From Hydrangea macrophylla (lineage: Eukaryota > Streptophyta > Magnoliopsida > Cornales > Hydrangeaceae), in the NCBI GenBank assembly GCA_033977485.1, contig CM066984.1, positions 107,417,691 through 107,481,690 on the forward strand: DNA of 64,000 bases, in the 5' to 3' direction. The notes beneath the pieces are model-generated. The model was not told where the DNA came from. It saw only the letters and a list, made by a program, of their open reading frames with translations, and made no database searches. A program made the position numbers and the translations under genes. Every line of letters starts with the position of its first letter. Within the stretch, counting starts at the first letter, position 1. Positions 46,212 through 57,789 of this stretch are shown piece by piece.

Positions 46212-47206
46212 ATGAGTGACAACCAAGAATTATCGCCGCATACCCAACGTATGAATGAAATGACAAAAATGATGGGGAATATGAGAGATATGATACGAAA
46301 TATAGCAGAGCGATTGCCTGCAGCACCTCTATTTGAGCCAACACTTAACCGTGGTACCAGCGCCTAAGAATAGGGCTATGAGATCTGAACAATTTGCCAG
46401 GAAAAAACCGACAGAGTTTCATGGGACTTCTGATACGACACTGGCAGAGCATTGGGTTATGGATTATGGAAATTTTTAGGTCTATTCCGATGTCCGATGC
46501 GTTGAAGATCGAGAACTCTAGTGATATACTCAGGGGTGAGGCCCATAATTGGTGGGTAAACGTTCTCGGATAGGGAGCACTGAAAACTTGGGAGGGATTT
46601 AAAGCGAAATTTAATCGACGATTCTTTCCAAGGGCTGCTCTCATTGCAAAGAAGAGAGAATTTAATAATCTTCGATAGGGGGATATGACTGTTACTGAGT
46701 ACACTTCAAGGTACAACGCCTTGTTATGATTTGGAAAGGGATCTGTGTTGACAAAGGAGGATAGATCAAGGAAGTACGAGGATAGGTTGAGAGAGAATAT
46801 CCGTTTAAGGGTCAAAACCTATGAACATTCAACAGTTGCCGCAGTACAACACACAACACTTGTAGTTGAAAGTGGGATGGAGAGATCGAGGCAATATCAG
46901 CCAGGCCAACAAGGGAAGAGAAATTATGAGGGTAGTGATCGGAACCAAGGTGGATCTTTCAAGAGACCTTTCTCGAGGGGTCCTGGTCCTAGTTTCAGTT
47001 TCGGCGGACAAGGAAGGACAACAAGCAACATACCGATCTGTCCGTTTTGTAATCGACCGCACACCGGTCGCTGTTTCATGACTAACTTCCAGAATAAGAA
47101 TCAGGGAGTGGGTAGTACCAATTCTACACGTGGCATGAGGGGTAAGTGCTTTGATTGTGGGATGCTTGGACATCAATCTAGGGATTGCCCAAGGAAGCAT
47201 CCCTAA
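46212..47206 (+). pseudogene. Gypsy A gag
   Basis: Starts MSDNQELSPHTQRMNEMTKM at 46212. Several frameshifts and stops follow between 46362 and 46750 (AEHWVMDYGNF, KFNRRFFPRAALIAKKREF and DMTVTEYTSRYNALL are readable in different frames). From 46745 one frame runs to the nucleocapsid, with the CCHC knuckle CFDCGMLGHQSRDC at 47147-47187. Gag would package element RNA; this copy is dead. Confidence 0.85.
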
Positions 47207-47221
47207 TAAGGAACTAGCTCT

Positions 47222-48324
47222 ATGGCTTCCAGTGGTTTGAAGCCTAGACAGACTAACGATGAGAGACCAAGGACTGAGCAGCGCGAGGAAAGGTCATTTC
47301 AAATTAATCCAGGGGACATGGCTGCTTTAGAAACAGTGGTCTCAGGTATGGTGCCTATATGCTCACATTTAGCACGCATACTTGTTGACTCAGGATCTAC
47401 GCATTCATTTGTATCGCATGACTTTGTTGAACATTTGAATATTAAATCGGTACTGTTAGGATATGAATTGTCTATTGCCGTACCACTTAGTAAATCGATA
47501 ACGACATCTACGATATACAAGCACTATGAAATCCAACAAGGCGAGAAGCTGACGGTAGACCTTATACCGATTGTTGTGAACCATTTCGATGTGATACTAG
47601 GAATGGATTGATTAGGCCTTAACCAAGCTACTATAGACTGTGAACGGAAAGAAGTTAATTTTCAATCACCAGTACACAGAAGCTTTTGTTTTCAAGGGAG
47701 TAGGATTACACTGCCACTGTATTTGATTTCGGCTATCCGAGCGGGTAGATTGTTGAGGAAAGGATGTCAGGGATTTTTGTGTTCAGTAATTGACACTTCG
47801 GCAACCGAATTGAAAGTAGAAGGTATCCCAATAGTACGAGAGTATCCAGATGTGTTTCCCAACGACCTACCAGATGTTCTTATTGAGAGGGAAATTGAGT
47901 TCACTATTGAGATAATGCCAGACTCAAGACCAGTATCGAAAGCACCATATCGAATGGCACCCGTAGAATTGAAAGAATTGAAAATCCAACTACAAGAGTT
48001 ACTTGACAAAGGCTTTATCCGACCTAGCATATTGTCGTGGGGAGCTCCTGTGTTGTTTGCAAAGAAGAAAGATGGTTCAATGCGAATGTGTGTTGACTAT
48101 CGGGAGTTAAACAAGCTAACAATCAAGAACAAATATCCACTACCGAGAATCGACGACTTATTTGATCAACTTTGTGGAGAACAAGTATTTTCAAAGATAG
48201 ATTTGAAATCGGGCTACCATCAGTTGAAAGTAAGGGCCGAGGATGTAGAAAAGACAGCTTTCAGAACGTGCTTCGGTCACTATGAGTTTTTAGTCATCCA
48301 TTTGGAGTTACTAATGCACTAGCC
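47222..48324 (+). pseudogene. Gypsy A protease and reverse transcriptase (first part)
   Basis: The protease active site is LVDSGSTHSFVSHDFVEHL; DVILGMD is followed by a stop where Trp is expected. The 199-codon frame 47723-48322 covers [52 protein letters not shown] and [20 protein letters not shown], then [15 protein letters not shown] with the catalytic Asp. A frameshift near 48297 ends it before the FIDD motif. Confidence 0.88.
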
Positions 48325-49200
48325 GTGTTCATGGATCTTATGAACCGAGTCTTTAAGGACTATCTAGACGACTTTGTGATCGTATTCATAGACGACATTC
48401 TTATCTATTCACCGAGTGAGATAGAACACGAGAATCACTTGAGGTTGATACTTCAGAGATTACGAGACAAGCAACTGTTTGGGAAATTCAAGAAATGTGA
48501 ATTTTGGTTACCTAGCATTACTTTTCTTGGGCACGTGATTGACAAGAATAGAGTTTTAGTGGATCCTTATAAGGTTGAAGTAGTATCAAATTGGCAGAGA
48601 TCGACATTCGTATCTGAAATTTGAAGTTTCTTAGGGTTAGCGGGATACTACTACCGTTTTATCAAAAATTCTTCCAAGATTTTGCTACCTATGACAAAGC
48701 TAATGAGAAAAGGGCATTATGTTTGAATGGAGCCAAGAGTGTGAAGATAGTTTCCAAGAGTTGAAGTTACGGTTAACGAGAGCACCTATCTTGACAATAC
48801 CATCTGGAACCGAGGGGTTTGTGATTTATAGTGATGCGTCACATCAAGGTTTGGGATGTGTACTTATGCAAGGTGGTAAAGTGATTGCCTATGCTTCCAG
48901 ACAGTTGAAGACACACGAGGTTAATTATCCGATTCACGATTTGGAATTGGTCGCAGTAATATATGCCTTGAAATTTGGAGACATTACTTATATGGGGAAA
49001 AGTGTGAAATCTTCACAGACCACAAGAGCTTGAAATACTTATTCACACAGAGGGACTTGAACATGAGACAGAGAAGATGATTAGAATTAATGAAGGATTA
49101 TGATCTTTCGATAGAGTATCATCCGGGAAAGGCTAATGTAGTAGCCGATGCGTTAAGCCGGAAGATGACAAGGAATTTAGCCGATGAGCTAACTCAGAAA
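48325..49200 (+). pseudogene. Gypsy A reverse transcriptase (second part) and RNase H
   Basis: 48325-48624 has [20 protein letters not shown] and the catalytic FIDDILIYS, then TFLGHVI. A stop at 48622 and a frame change near 48718 follow. 48719-49033 reads [32 protein letters not shown] and [13 protein letters not shown], the RNase H motifs. The end of RNase H up to ADALSRK (about 49145) contains another stop (49078). Confidence 0.87.
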
Positions 49201-50690
49201 AGAGAATTGGTAAAGGAAATGGTGGTGGCTTAATGATGGCGATCGTAGCATACCTAGATATCATTGATGAGATCAAGAAGGAACAGTTTAACGATGTCTA
49301 CTTGTACAAAATGAGAGACGAGATACCTTTAGGAAAGCGACCTGATTTTATATTGGAACAAGCAACGTTAAAACTTGGAAATCGGTTATGTGTACCAAAT
49401 GTGAAAGGTGTGAAGGAGAGGATCTTAGAGGAAACACATAGTACTCGATATTCAGTGCATCCGGGGAACAACAAAATGTATCAAAATTTACGAGAAAACT
49501 TTTGGTGGAAGGGTATGAAGTGTGAAATTGCTAGGTATGTCTCAGAGTGTTCGGCATTTCAACAGGTCAAAGTAGAGAGACAAGTACCTGCGGGACTGCT
49601 ACAACCATTACCTGTATTAGAGTGGAAATGGGATGAGATCACGATGGATTTTGTATCCGAATTTCCACAATCGCCAAACAAGAATGACAAGATTTGGGTT
49701 ATAGTTGATAGATTAACAAAGTCAGCTCATTTTCTAACAATCAAGATGACTAAACCTTCGAAGTTAGCTGAGTTGTATGTGAAAGAGAATGTAAGACTAC
49801 ACGGGGTTCCAGCAGTGATTGTTTTAGATCGTGACAATAGTTTTATATTGAGGTTTTGGGGAAGTTTACAAAAGGCCATGGGTACGAAGTTGAGTTTCAG
49901 TACTGCTTTCCATCCTCAGATCGATGGACAGTCAGAGCGAATGATTCAAACTCTGGAAGATATGCTTAGACTTTGTGTTCTAGATTTTGGGAACGATTGG
50001 GAGAAACACTTACCGTTAATTGAATTTGCTTACAATAACGGGTTTCAGTCAAGTATTGGAATGGCACCGTATGAAGCTTTGTATGGGCGCAAGTGTCATT
50101 CACCGGTTTATTGGACCGAAGTTGGGGAAAGAAGGTTGATAGGACCTGAGATAATACAGTTGACTACGGAGAAGGTGAAGTTAATTCAGGAGCAACTTAG
50201 AGTAGCTCAGAGTCATTATAAGAGCTTTGCGGTCTTTAAGCGACACCGATGGTGTTTGAAATAGGAGATTTTGTATACTTAAGAGTATCGCCTTCGAAAG
50301 GCATTGTACCATTTGGAAAGAGGGGAAAGTTCAACCTGAGATTTGTAGGACCTTTTGAGATCCTAGAAAGAGTAGGACTAGTGGCTTATTGATTAGCCTT
50401 ATCATCGGAGTTAGCATCCGTGCACAACGTGTTTCATGTGTCGATGTTGAGACGATGTATGACGGATACGAGTAAAATCATAGTACCTGAACTATTGCAA
50501 ATCCAAGAGGACTTATCTTATATAGAGCATCCAGTAGCGATCTTGGATCGAAAAGAGCAAGTACAGAGAACTAAGACGATTCCAATGGTAAAAGTCCTAT
50601 AGCGTAGTCATTCAATCGAGGAAGCTACGTGGGAACATGAGAATGAAATGAGGAATGAATATCTGTATCTGTTTAATATATGAGGTAAAC
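49201..50690 (+). pseudogene. Gypsy A integrase and chromodomain-like tail
   Basis: The open frame 49233-50264 (343 codons) has the zinc-binding region (HSTRYSVHPGNNKMYQNL ... CSAFQQVK, with Phe where the second Cys is normally found). It keeps the core residues WDEITMDFVSEFP (Asp), VLDRDNSF (Asp) and GQSERMIQTLEDML (Glu). It breaks at about 50250. 50420-50602 continues with VHNVFHVSMLRR-type sequence, and after a stop at 50600 RSHSIEEATWEHENEM gives the chromodomain-like end. Inactive. Confidence 0.85.
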
Positions 50691-50713
50691 GTTTGGGGAC
50701 AAAGTTCCTTCTT

Positions 50714-50724
50714 GGAGGGGAGAG
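50714..50724 (+). promoter_or_regulatory. Polypurine tract of Gypsy A
   Basis: GGAGGGGAGAG, 1 bp before the 3' LTR; second-strand primer site. Confidence 0.8.
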
Positions 50725-50725
50725 T

Positions 50726-50788
50726 TGTCACACCCATTCCAGAAATTTCATATTTTTAATATGACAATGTGGTAACATGTGAATTATT
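50726..50788 (+). repeat. 3' LTR of Gypsy A, first piece
   Basis: Equivalent to the first 63 bp of the 5' LTR. Cut by Gypsy B after TTATT (50784-50788). Continues at 59924. Confidence 0.92.
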
Positions 50789-51321
50789 TATAACACCCGT
50801 ATTTGTGTTATTGCTTTTGCATTATATTGGCATGCATGGTAATGTGTTGTGGCGTATCTTATGACACATGTTTGGGTGAGCTTTGACTCACGAGTTGATT
50901 TGGGTGTCTGTATTAGAGAACCCTTTGAAACTGTGGTGATTGAGGATTTATTATTGCGACGTCTCTCCGAGTGTGAGACGGTCCCTGTGGAATACTTTAA
51001 ATGTTTATCTGAAAATAAATGTTTACCTGTGTATTTCAATATCTGTATTATTTTCTGTTTTAGAATTTATATTTGTCATTAGTTTTAGTATCCTGGTGAG
51101 AACGAATTAACATGTTATTAATTTGGTAGGCTAATTAGCAACTTCGGAAACGTCATGTAGAAATTCGCGTTTTAGCAACCAAACGAAACTTAGTCGAAAA
51201 CTTTTATAATTTTGAGGTTTCACTTATAAAGCTATGAATAAGCTGTATAGAAAGTTTCAGAGACTGATTAGGAGTTTTGAAAACTCGTGGGGAGGTAAAC
51301 GTAATTCCCGAGAGTTTTGCC

Positions 51322-51329
51322 TATATATA
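51322..51329 (+). promoter_or_regulatory. TATA box of Gypsy B 5' LTR
   Basis: TATATATA after GAGAGTTTTGCC, the same context as in family A LTRs. Likely promoter for the genomic RNA. Confidence 0.6.
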
Positions 51330-52485
51330 GGAAGTGATGACTTTGGATATTTTCACAAGTCTTAACCTGATTCCAAAAAGGGGGGCCATAGGGAGATTTT
51401 GGAGCTTAGAGCTTTGCGACGCCAAACAACGACCTTCCGTCAGTTTGTTTTCTCCCAGATTTCATATTCGAGCTCCTCGAGGTAAGAGCTTCGTTTTGAT
51501 ATATGTTAGGGCTTGTTTGGCCAAGTTTTCCGAAAAGTTATTTTCTAGAATTTTTCATAAAAGTTGATAAATGAAATTTTGATTCATAGGAATTTTACTA
51601 GACGGACTTCTACACGTTCTTTGTGCACGGGTTTTCTTCAGATTGAATTATAGGAGCGTTAATCGGAGGTGAGTGATTCAACTATGTTTTTGGAATGGTT
51701 TCTTAACATGTATTCATGTTATGTTTGAATAGCATGTAATTAATTCATAGATATATATTGTGTAGTTTATATTGGGCATTTGTATTGATAAGTAGACCCA
51801 ATAGCACGATGAAATGTTTGATTTCCGTGGGCATGGTGATATGTATTTGAGCATGTTAAGTTGCTTATGTGGGTCAGAAGGAGCATGTGGTCACCGTGCC
51901 ATTTTGTGGAGCCGATATAGGCATTAAGGTCGCACGATTGAAGAGAAGAATCGTGGGTCTTACCCTTTCGCGTGGACTTATTGGCGAGGAGTCGCGGATT
52001 GGGAGTATGGACGGGCACGTGAGTCTCCCGCGACTAGTATGAAATGTAGAGATGTGAATGCGGACATGTTTATCAGTCATGTGCATATGTTGTTTTATTC
52101 ACTAAGCGTTAGCTTAAACAAATCGAATATCTGTGGTTATTCAAATAACCATTTCAGGTGTTAATGTTGGCGAGGAATCAGAGAAGTGAACACGTGGGTT
52201 CAAAGTTCGATTAGAAGGCAACCCAAATGTTGATCTTGTAGTTTTGGAACAATAGGGAATGTTGTAATGAGGATTTGAATGTTTTAACTTGTGTTTAACT
52301 TAGTATGTTAAATTGGACCTAAAGCACGGTAATAGTTAGTAGCATGTTGTAATTATACTTTGGTAATGTTTTAATACAGCTAGGATTACTTTGATGTGAG
52401 ATTGGAGTGTGTGGTTAACACTTGGTTGTTTTAAAAAGCTTTTTGAAACTTGTTTTCTGCAGAATTGGGCTGCTGTCAGGGGAGC

Positions 52486-52825
52486 AGTCGACTGGTCCAG
52501 TGTTCAGTCGACTGGTCCAGTGTTCAGTCGACTGGACCCTTGTGCCTGCTAGCTACTGCTTTTTAATATGGCAAAAGCAGTCGACTGGGCCCTGCCTCAG
52601 TCGTCTGGACCTCTGAAGGTTTTTGTGTTCATTTTAGTTCTGCTTGCTTCAGTCGACCGAAGGGGGAATTCAGTCGACTGAAAGTTGGAGGCCCAGTCGA
52701 CTGGACCCCAGTCTCAGTCGACTGGACCCCAGTCTCAGTCGACTGGATGGTCTGTTAAACCTTTTTGAAAACTCTCTGCTTTCTTCAGTCGACTGAGGTC
52801 CTGACCCAGTCGACTGGACCCCTAG
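52486..52825 (+). repeat. CAGTCGACTG palindrome array, 5' LTR of Gypsy B
   Basis: Ten exact AGTCGACTG copies and two variants in 340 bp, often inside CCAGTCGACTGG. Sub-blocks of about 20 bp are tandemly repeated. Confidence 0.93.
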
Positions 52826-52962
52826 TTTTGAAAAATGTGTTTTGTTTTCCGCTGCGTGTGTTCTTCAAACCTAATTTTGGGAACGTTAATGAATTGGTTT
52901 AGCCTCGGTGGCGTGGCACGGGCTCCGGTTCTGCTATTGTGGGACCGGGCTGTGACATTTAG

Positions 52963-52974
52963 TGGTATCAAAGC
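52963..52974 (+). promoter_or_regulatory. Primer-binding site of Gypsy B (initiator tRNA-Met)
   Basis: TGGTATCAAAGC, 5 bp after the LTR; one mismatch to the standard complement (GAGC to AAGC). Confidence 0.85.
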
Positions 52975-53185
52975 TTAAGTTTAGAGCCTTGGGATCGAGT
53001 GACGTTATATATGCTGAGTGACGTCGAGTGGAGTGTGTAATTGTGAAGATAATTGTTATTATTGTAAGAATACTTCATGTGTTAGCATTTGTTGATTGTG
53101 ATGAACTGTGCACATATATTTATATTGTGGCATAGCATGCATGGTCATTATGCATTGAACTCAACAGGGGAATATTTGAAACATT

Positions 53186-54337
53186 ATGGCTGATCCGCCG
53201 AGAGAATTTTCACCGCATTCGCGGATGGACCAAATAGTGAATATGGTGGGAAATTTCATACAAGCGGTTAGTGAAAGAGAACAGATGAACGTTCAGCCTC
53301 CACCAGTGGAAATTTGTTATATCAATGCACCACCGGCACCGCGACCTCAACACACAATCGTGGAACAGTTTCATAAGCAAAAACTGACCTTGTATCATGG
53401 ACAGGTTGACATAGACTTGGCCGATCATTGGATGATGGACATGGAAATACATTTCTGTCAGGTAAAATGTACCGATGAGGAGAAAATTTTATGCGCATCT
53501 GATACGTTGATGGGCGAAGCATTGGATTGGTGGAACAACGTACTTGAACAAGGGAAGCCGACCACGTGGGAAGCATTTAAAGAAGAATTCAACAAACGTT
53601 TTTTTCCGCAATCTGCTTATACTCAGAAATGCCAAGAGTTTGCAAGTCTGGTTCAGGGAGACATGACTGTGAGTGAGTATGTATCCCGTTACAATGCCTT
53701 GTTACGATTTGGGAAAACTACCGTTCCGACTGATAGGGATAAAGCTCGTAAGTTTGAGGAAGGACTTAGGGAGAATATCCGTGGCCATGTGGATATGTTA
53801 CAACACCCGACCGTTTCTCTCGTTGAGGAAGCTGCTCGTATTGCTGAGAAAAGTGTCGATAGATATCGACAAGGACAACAAGGGAAGAGAGCAAATGACA
53901 GTCGGGGTAAGAGTAAAGGGAATGCGAAGAAACCGTTCACGCAAGATTCGGGATCGCATATGGGTAACCAAGGAGGAAGTACATTCACGGGAGATTTGAG
54001 ACCGTTCTGCCCGACATGTAACCTGCGACATAGGGGAACCTGCTATCAATTGACCACTTGCTACCTTTGTAGGAAACTGGGACACGTATCTAGGAATTGT
54101 CCTTTGAATGCGAATATGACTACACCGAACACTACCTCGAACACAAAGAGTTACAACCCAGAGATGAGGGGAAAATGTTTTGAATGTGGACAACCGGGAC
54201 ACATAGCGAAGAATTGCCCGAGTAAGAGACAACCGGGAATGAGTACCGGGGCATCGAGTGTGCCAAGCGGATCAAGAGTGGAACCTCAAGTGGATAAAGG
54301 GAAAGGAGTCGCGCAACAACAAGGACGATACTTCTAG
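53186..54337 (+). CDS. Gypsy B gag (intact)
   Basis: 383 residues, ATG to TAG with no break. The capsid part includes FHKQKLTLYHGQVDIDLADH, WMMDMEIHFCQVKC, ALDWWNNVLEQGKPTTWEAF and EFNKRFFPQSAYTQKCQEF, then DMTVSEYVSRYNALLRFGK (Retrotrans_gag type). The nucleocapsid part has a CPTCNLRHRGTCY motif followed by two CCHC zinc knuckles: CYLCRKLGHVSRNC (about residues 292-305) and CFECGQPGHIAKNC (331-344). It would form the virus-like particle and bind element RNA. Pol follows in the same frame directly after the stop codon. Confidence 0.93.
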   Translation: MADPPREFSPHSRMDQIVNMVGNFIQAVSEREQMNVQPPPVEICYINAPPAPRPQHTIVEQFHKQKLTLYHGQVDIDLADHWMMDMEIHFCQVKCTDEEKILCASDTLMGEALDWWNNVLEQGKPTTWEAFKEEFNKRFFPQSAYTQKCQEFASLVQGDMTVSEYVSRYNALLRFGKTTVPTDRDKARKFEEGLRENIRGHVDMLQHPTVSLVEEAARIAEKSVDRYRQGQQGKRANDSRGKSKGNAKKPFTQDSGSHMGNQGGSTFTGDLRPFCPTCNLRHRGTCYQLTTCYLCRKLGHVSRNCPLNANMTTPNTTSNTKSYNPEMRGKCFECGQPGHIAKNCPSKRQPGMSTGASSVPSGSRVEPQVDKGKGVAQQQGRYF

Positions 54338-57300
54338 CTCAGGCCGGGGAATACGGATGATACCGTCGTATCAGGTATTCTTCCTATTTGTTCGTATCCT
54401 GCACCTATACTTATGGATTCTGGTTCAACGCATTCATTCGTATCACGTGATTTTGTTAAGCATTTAACTGTTAAGTCAGAACCGCTAGGATATGACTTGT
54501 GTGTATCATTGCCTAGTAGTGAACCGCTAGTTACTTCTTCGATATTCAAGTCATGTGAGATCAAGATAGGTGATAAAGTCTTGAGCGTTGATTTGATTCC
54601 GTTGACGGTGAATTACTTTGATGTTATCTTGGGTATGGATTGGTTGTCAGTTAATCAAGCCAGAATCGATTGTGAACAAAAACAGGTTAGTTTCTATCCG
54701 TCAGGGCGAGAAGAGTTTACTTTTCAGGGTAAGGGAGTGATCGTACCGCCGTACTTGATATCGGCGATTCAAGCAAGTAAGATGTTGGAGAAGGGTTGTT
54801 CGGGTTTCTTATGTTCAATTATCGACACGCGAGTTCTTGGACCACTAATAGAAGACATTTCAGTAGTTCGAGAATTTCCAGATGCTTTTCTTGATGAGTT
54901 ACCCGACGTATTGATTGAAAGAGAACTTGAGTTCACAATAGAAGTAGTACCAGGGTCACAACCGATATCTAAAGCGCCGTAACGAATGGCACCGATAGAG
55001 TTGAAAGAGTTGAAGGTTCAGTTACAAGAACTACTTGAGAAGGGTTTTATCCGACCAAGTGTTTCGCCATGGGTAGCTCCAGTCTTGTTTGTGAAGAAGA
55101 AAGATGGAACAATGTGTATGTGCATCGACTATCGAGAGTTGAATAAGTTGACTGTCAAGAACAAGTATCCGTTACCGCGAATAGATGAATTGTTTGATCA
55201 GTTACAAGGGGCTCAGGTATTTTCGAAGATCGACTTGAGATCCGGTTGCCATCAGTTGAAAGTCAACGAGGAAGATGTTGAGAAGATAGCTTTCAGGACT
55301 CGATATGGTCACTTTAAATTTTTGGTTATGCCATTTGGAGTGACTAATGCACCAGTTGCTTTCATGGATTTGATGAACCGTGTTTTCAAGGATTATTTAG
55401 ATAAGTTCATTATCGTGTTCATAGATGACATCCTAATCTACTTCAAAAACGTAGAAGATCACGAGCATCATTTACGATTAGCTTTAAAACGATTGCGTGA
55501 AAAGAGATTATTCGGCAAATTAAAGAAGTGTGAGTTTTGGTTGACCGAGATAGCTTTCCTTGGACATATAGTGTCAGCAAAGGGCTGTAGACCCTCAGAA
55601 GATAGAAGCAGTTACCAACTGGGTGAGACCAACGAATGTGACAGACATCAGAAGTTTCCTAGGATTAGCTGGGTATTATCGGAGATTTGTAAAAGACTTT
55701 TCGCGTATAGCAATGCCGATGACACAGTTAATGAGGAAAGATATTGCTTTTGTATGGAGTCCAAAATGTGAAAAAAGTTTCCAAGAGTTGAAGGGTCGAC
55801 TAGTGAAAGCACCAATATTAGCCGTTCCGTCAGGGACTGAAGGATTTATTATTTACAGTGATGCTTCATATAGAGGTTTAGGTTGCGTTCTTATGCAAGG
55901 TGATAAAGTCATTGCGTATGCAACGAGACAACTTAGACCGCACGAGAAGGATTATCCTACACATGATCTAGAATTGGTCGCCGTGATGTTTGCATTGAAG
56001 ATTTGACGTCATTACCTATACGGGGAAAAATGTGAGATCTATACGAATCACAAGAGTTTGAAGTACATGTTTACACAATGAGATTTGAACATGAGGCAAA
56101 GGAGATGGTTAGAGTTGATGAAGGACTATGACTTGTCAATTCAGTATCATCCGGGCAAGGCGAATGTCGTCGCCGATGCTCTTAGTCGCAAAGTACCAAC
56201 CAACACCGCATCAGATTTGACTTCTCAAAAAGAACTGATACAAGATATGGAGAATTTGGAGCTTGAAGTGATACCGAGGATTGAAAGTGGCTTGATGTCG
56301 ACGATGGTGGCACAACCACTCTTGATTTACGAGATCGCAGAGAAACAACTTCAAGATGTGGCTTTGAAGAAGATTTGTGATGAGATTCCGATGGGCAAAC
56401 AACCGGGATTTACTTTTAAGAATGATGTTTTGAGATTGAGGGGTAGAATTTGTGTGCCTAACGAGAAGGAGTTGAAACGGAACATCCTAGAGGAAGCACA
56501 CAATACGAAGTATACCGTTCATCCGGGAAGCACCAAGATGTATAGAGATTTGAGACATGTTTATTGGTGGCCGGGAATGAAGAAAGAAATAGCACGTTAT
56601 GTTTTGCGTTTTACTAGTTGTCAACAAGTAAAGGCGAACGCCAAGTACCCTCGGGATTGTTACAACCGTTACCTATAGCCGAGTGGAAATAGGAGCACAT
56701 AACAATGGATTTTGTTAGTGGGTTTCCGAGGTCGAAGAGATCGAACACTATTATTTGGGTGATTGTTGTTCGTTTGACGAAGTCGTCGCACTTCCTACCA
56801 ATCCAAACAACTAAGTCAATGACGTTAGCTAAGTTGTATATTCCCGAAATTGTGAGACAACATGGTATCCCAGTTTCTATCATTTCGGACAGGGATAGTA
56901 GTTTTACATCAAAGTTTTGGAGAGCCTTGCAAGAAGCAATGGGTACCAAATTGCACTTTAGTACCGCTTTTCATCCTCAGACTGATGGTCAATCAGAGAG
57001 AGTAATCCAGATTTTGGAAGACATGTTTTGGTTATGTGTACTTGATTTCCAGGGTGATTGGGAAGACCACCTGCCGTTAATTGAGTTCGCATATAACAAC
57101 AGTTTTCAGTCGAGTATTGGAATGGCTCCTTATGAAGCTTTATATGGTCGTGTATGTCGTTCACCAATTAGTTGGACAAAGGTGGGAGAAAGAAAGATTG
57201 AAGGGCCGAAAATTGTACAAGAAACGACGGATAAGATAAAGGTAATTAGACAACGGTTACTGACAGCCCAGAGTAGGTATAAGAGTTATGCCGACAAGCG

Positions 57301-57766
57301 CAGACGGCCGTTGGAATTTGATGTAGGAGACTTGGTGTATTTGAAGGTGTCACCTTCAAAGGAAATAACCAAATTTGGTAGATACGGGAAACTCAACCCG
57401 AGGTATGTAGGACCTTTTGAGATTATTGGGAGAGTTGGACCCGTAGCTTATCGTTTGGAATTACCAAGTGAGTATGCTCAACTGCATAACGTGTTTAATG
57501 TATCATTGCTACGTAAACACTTAGCGGAGGATAGAGATCAAGTGATGACTCCGACGCCGAATGAGATTCAGAGTGATTTGACGTACGTTGCGTATCCGGT
57601 AGAGATCTTGGATCAGAAGGATCAAGTCTTACGGAATAAAGTAATACCCAAAGTAAAAGTGTTATGGCGTAGCCAAACTACGGAAGAGATGACGTGGGAA
57701 ATAGAAGATGAGATGCGTACTCAGTATCGCACCTTTTTGAGACATGAGGTACAAGTTTGGGGATAA
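54338..57766 (+). pseudogene. Gypsy B pol: protease, reverse transcriptase, RNase H, integrase, chromodomain-like tail
   Basis: Pol continues in the gag frame after TAG at 54335. Protease: LMDSGSTHSFVSRDFVKHL (Asp at 54416), DVILGMDWLSVNQARIDC. A TAA at 54983 interrupts KAP.RMAP. Reverse transcriptase: [31 protein letters not shown] (catalytic pair 55424-55429). A frameshift lies near 55588. RNase [18 protein letters not shown], then TGA at 56003 (Trp position) and another near 56078; VVADALSRK near 56170. A frameshift near 56640 and TAG near 56688 (Trp position) precede the integrase core, 56705-57766, which is open and keeps MDFVSGFP, SDRDSSFTSKFW and GQSERVIQILEDM. It ends with the chromodomain-like VKVLWRSQTTEEMTWEIEDE. 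Two of the stops lie at conserved Trp positions (TGG to TGA or TAG). Confidence 0.92.
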
Positions 57767-57789
57767 ACTTCTTTTAAGGGGGAGAGTAC

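Larger units (their letters stand above)
50789..52957 (+). repeat. 5' LTR of Gypsy B
   Basis: 2169 bp, TATAACACCCGTATTTG ... CCGGGCTGTGACA. TATATATA at 51322-51329, GT...AG interval 51482-52157, CAGTCGACTG array 52486-52825. Differs from the 3' LTR by scattered substitutions (about nine in the first 290 bp) and two extra array units. Confidence 0.95.

Noticed and set aside
47767..48030. Minus-strand frames across Gypsy pol regions
   Set aside because: Antisense shadows of well-supported reverse transcriptase and integrase sequence.
50849..51082. 77-codon frame, present again at 57850-58083
   Set aside because: Repeated only because both LTRs of Gypsy B contain it; no domain, upstream of the LTR promoter.
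52486..52825. Short palindromic repeats resembling a CRISPR array
   Set aside because: 10-bp repeats at irregular spacing inside a plant LTR; no spacers of constant length and no cas genes.
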